Source: CAZNVB01 sp964651495 (lineage in GTDB: Bacteria; Acidobacteriota; Aminicenantia; Aminicenantales; UBA8522). From it: 6,938 bases of DNA. Below the pieces are notes generated by a model. The model made no database searches and had not been told where the DNA came from. It saw only the letters and a program-made list of their open reading frames with translations. Every line of letters begins with the position of its first letter. Position 1 is the stretch's first letter. This document shows positions 5,077 to 6,938 of this stretch, in pieces. The DNA lies in the NCBI GenBank assembly GCA_964651495.1, contig CAZYWP010000142.1, forward strand, positions 1-6,938. The letters are read 5' to 3'. The translations under genes and the position numbers were made by a program.

Positions 5077-6905
5077 TTTGCCTCCTTCTGTTTTTGCAGT
5101 TCCTTGCTGATATAGCGCCGGGTAACCTCGTTCTCGGTCGGTATCAAGCCGTACAGCTCCGGCCGGCGGCTGCCGAAGATCATGTCCCGCCAGCCGAGGA
5201 AGACCTGGGGGAGGTCCGGCGTGAAATAATTGGGGATATCTTGACTCTCGGGCTGAGGCTGCTTCGGGCTCAACCCGGCGTAATAGATTTTTTCCTGGGA
5301 AAAATCGATATCGGCGAAAATGACGCCTTTCTTCTGATACCCGGAAGAAGCGATCAACCCGCCGTAGGGATCGACGATGACGCTCCGCAGTCCGGGGTCG
5401 GAGGTATTCCAGTGGGCGCAGGCGATATAGCAGCCGTTGTCGACCGCCCGGGCCCGCAGGAGGAGGTCGTTATGATAGCCGTCCGGCCCCCACATCTGGC
5501 TCGGGTCGAGGATCAGCTCGGCGCCCTGGAGGGCGAGCACGCGGTCGATCGGGAAGTGGTAGAGGTCGCCGCATGTGTGGGTGGCGATGCGGGCGAAATC
5601 GGTGTCCAGGACCTTCAGTGTCTCCGCGCCGGCCGGCCAGTAAAGAGGCTGCGAATAGACGAGCCGGCCGCTCCGGTCCCAGATGCGGGCCGCCCCGTTG
5701 GGAAATTCTTTACCGCCGATGCCGCCGATGACCACATAGCAGCGGTGCGCGGCGGCCCAGCGGGAAATATCATCGAGCCCCCTTCGGACTTCGGGATGCT
5801 CGGGCTTACGGATGCCGTTCTCGGAGAAAAGAACCAGATCGGGCTTGTATTCCCAGGCGCGCTGGAGAAGCTCGAAAATCGTCGCCGGATAGGCCCCGTC
5901 GCGCCACATCTCCTCGCCGGAAGCATAGGCAACCGCGATGCGCGCCTGCCGCCTCTCGAATTCCGAAAGCTTCGGCCTCTGCCACGGCTCAGCGATCGGG
6001 CTGAAAGCCGCCCGGCCGCCGTTATTGGGAACGTAAAAGAGGTTCTCGAAGTTCGGCGTCATGGGATAGACATCCACCTTCCTCTCGTCGAGGTCCAGGG
6101 TCAGGCCGGCGACCCCGTGCCGGTAGCCCGTGTCGGCGCGGGCCGTTCCTGAGCGGTCGATGACCATGCTCCGGCCGAAGGCGGCGCCTTTCATGCCGTA
6201 ATCATAGTTGTTCGTGATATAAGTCCGCGGGTCGGCGTAGTGGGCGGTCACAAGGAAAGCGTGGGAGTCCATAGCCCTAGCATATAAGAGGGGCAGCCAT
6301 TGGTAATGCTCACGCAGCCGCTCGGGAAAATGCTGCCAGACGAGCACCTCGGCACCCTTCATACGCAGGACCTCGTAAATCTCGGGAAAATAAAAATCAG
6401 ACCCTATGGTCAGGCCGATTTTCCCGAAGGGCGTCTCGAAGACGGGAAGGTCGTTGCCCAGAGCGATGTCGTCGTCCCAGGCGACACGGTGGCTTTTGCG
6501 GTATTTGCCGAGGACCTGGCCTTGTGGGCTGATGAGCAGGGCAGAATGATAAACCCGGTTCTCTTCTGCTTTCTCTGTAAGAGCGATCACGAGGTAGGTC
6601 ATTTTCCACCGGGCCAATTCAAAGAATTCCACTAAATCCTCTGTTTCGTGACCCGACCGGAAGCTCAAAAAAGGGATAAACGGCAATACGGTGAGGTGGG
6701 AGTAAACAGATTTATCGACCTGGTTCAAGATCTCCAGGACATGGTTTTTATTTCGGTAAGCCGGGCCGTCGAGAAGGCTGACGGCGGAGATCGTCCAAGG
6801 CCGCCCCGCTTCGGGCCGGACGACTTTTTTGCAACTGGAGCCAAGAAGCCCCAGAATCAGGACGATGAGCATAAGATTTAAAGGAAAATAGCGTGGATGA
6901 TTCAC
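5073..6905 (-). CDS. Predicted lipoprotein with two tandem nitrilase (carbon-nitrogen hydrolase) domains
   Basis: This 610-residue protein has a hydrophobic signal (about 9-22) ending in LGSSC, with C25 a possible lipidation site. The lipobox is imperfect because Gly sits at -3. Two nitrilase-like domains follow, at about 36-285 and 322-545, plus a C-terminal extension. Nitrilases normally use a Glu-Lys-Cys triad to hydrolyse nitriles or amides. In domain 1 the Lys motif GKYRKSH (133-139, K137) is intact. However, the FPE glutamate is F76 (LPF), and the ICYD-type cysteine is G168 (IGSD), although FPE at 173-175 after it remains. In domain 2, E362 (FSE) and C445 (TCGD) are present, as is the RARAVDN segment (484-490), but the Lys motif is replaced (YSQPLYW, 417-423). 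Activity is therefore doubtful. The start is GTG without a clear ribosome site. The frame stays open to the window edge, but 6906-6938 offers no in-frame start. Met12 would remove the charged n-region. It overlaps the downstream oxidoreductase gene by four bases. Confidence 0.88.
   Translation of the reverse strand: MNHPRYFPLNLMLIVLILGLLGSSCKKVVRPEAGRPWTISAVSLLDGPAYRNKNHVLEILNQVDKSVYSHLTVLPFIPFLSFRSGHETEDLVEFFELARWKMTYLVIALTEKAEENRVYHSALLISPQGQVLGKYRKSHRVAWDDDIALGNDLPVFETPFGKIGLTIGSDFYFPEIYEVLRMKGAEVLVWQHFPERLREHYQWLPLLYARAMDSHAFLVTAHYADPRTYITNNYDYGMKGAAFGRSMVIDRSGTARADTGYRHGVAGLTLDLDERKVDVYPMTPNFENLFYVPNNGGRAAFSPIAEPWQRPKLSEFERRQARIAVAYASGEEMWRDGAYPATIFELLQRAWEYKPDLVLFSENGIRKPEHPEVRRGLDDISRWAAAHRCYVVIGGIGGKEFPNGAARIWDRSGRLVYSQPLYWPAGAETLKVLDTDFARIATHTCGDLYHFPIDRVLALQGAELILDPSQMWGPDGYHNDLLLRARAVDNGCYIACAHWNTSDPGLRSVIVDPYGGLIASSGYQKKGVIFADIDFSQEKIYYAGLSPKQPQPESQDIPNYFTPDLPQVFLGWRDMIFGSRRPELYGLIPTENEVTRRYISKELQKQKEAK
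5081..5086 (-). promoter_or_regulatory. Ribosome binding site of the Gfo/Idh gene, inside the upstream gene
   Basis: AGGAGG lies four bases before the ATG at 5076, within the last codons of the nitrilase-like gene. It confirms the start and, with the ATGA overlap, supports coupled translation. Confidence 0.6.
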
Positions 6906-6938
6906 GAAATGAAGAGGAAAAAATCCCCTCTCCCTGGA

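Noticed and set aside
4534..5115. Plus-strand open frame of 193 codons opposite the Gfo/Idh gene
   Set aside because: Antisense to a well-supported enzyme and without domain features.
5094..6152. Long open frame (352 codons) on the plus strand opposite the nitrilase-like gene
   Set aside because: It lies antisense to a gene with clear domain motifs, has no recognisable motif of its own, and is the expected effect of GC-rich third positions.

Overview
The window is compact, GC-rich bacterial chromosomal DNA with six genes in two convergent groups. The cell envelope looks Gram-negative-like, because a predicted lipoprotein and a Sec-exported protein are both encoded. No taxonomic marker is present. 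The gene mix and base composition would fit an uncultured heterotroph such as Aminicenantes, but that is a guess. There are no tRNA, rRNA, CRISPR, integrase or transposase genes.

Left group, plus strand (79-1973): a LemA-family membrane protein, a secreted and membrane-anchored TPM-domain protein with a glycine-rich tail, and a small cytoplasmic TPM-domain protein. Gaps are 2 and 12 bases, so this is almost certainly one operon. A plausible sigma70-type promoter (TTGCAA, 17-base spacer, TAAAAT) lies just upstream. LemA-TPM-TPM is a recurrent but poorly understood envelope-associated gene set.

Bases 1974-2062 separate the two convergent groups. I see no convincing terminator hairpin there.

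Right group, minus strand, read from 6905 down to 2063: a 610-residue predicted lipoprotein with two tandem nitrilase-like domains; a Gfo/Idh/MocA-type NAD(P)-dependent oxidoreductase whose ATG overlaps the previous stop (ATGA); and, after a 62-base gap, a 638-residue exported protein of unknown family with about six Asp-rich, calcium-loop-like motifs. The gap holds a short imperfect palindrome that resembles a dispersed REP-type element. The three genes are probably co-transcribed at least in part. Their products would act in two compartments: the nitrilase-like and Asp-loop proteins outside the cytoplasm, the oxidoreductase inside.

The most unusual object is the double nitrilase. The first domain keeps the catalytic-lysine motif but has lost the Glu and Cys. 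The second keeps Glu and Cys but lacks an obvious Lys. Otherwise the window looks like ordinary core or metabolic sequence, and no defence or mobile system is evident.
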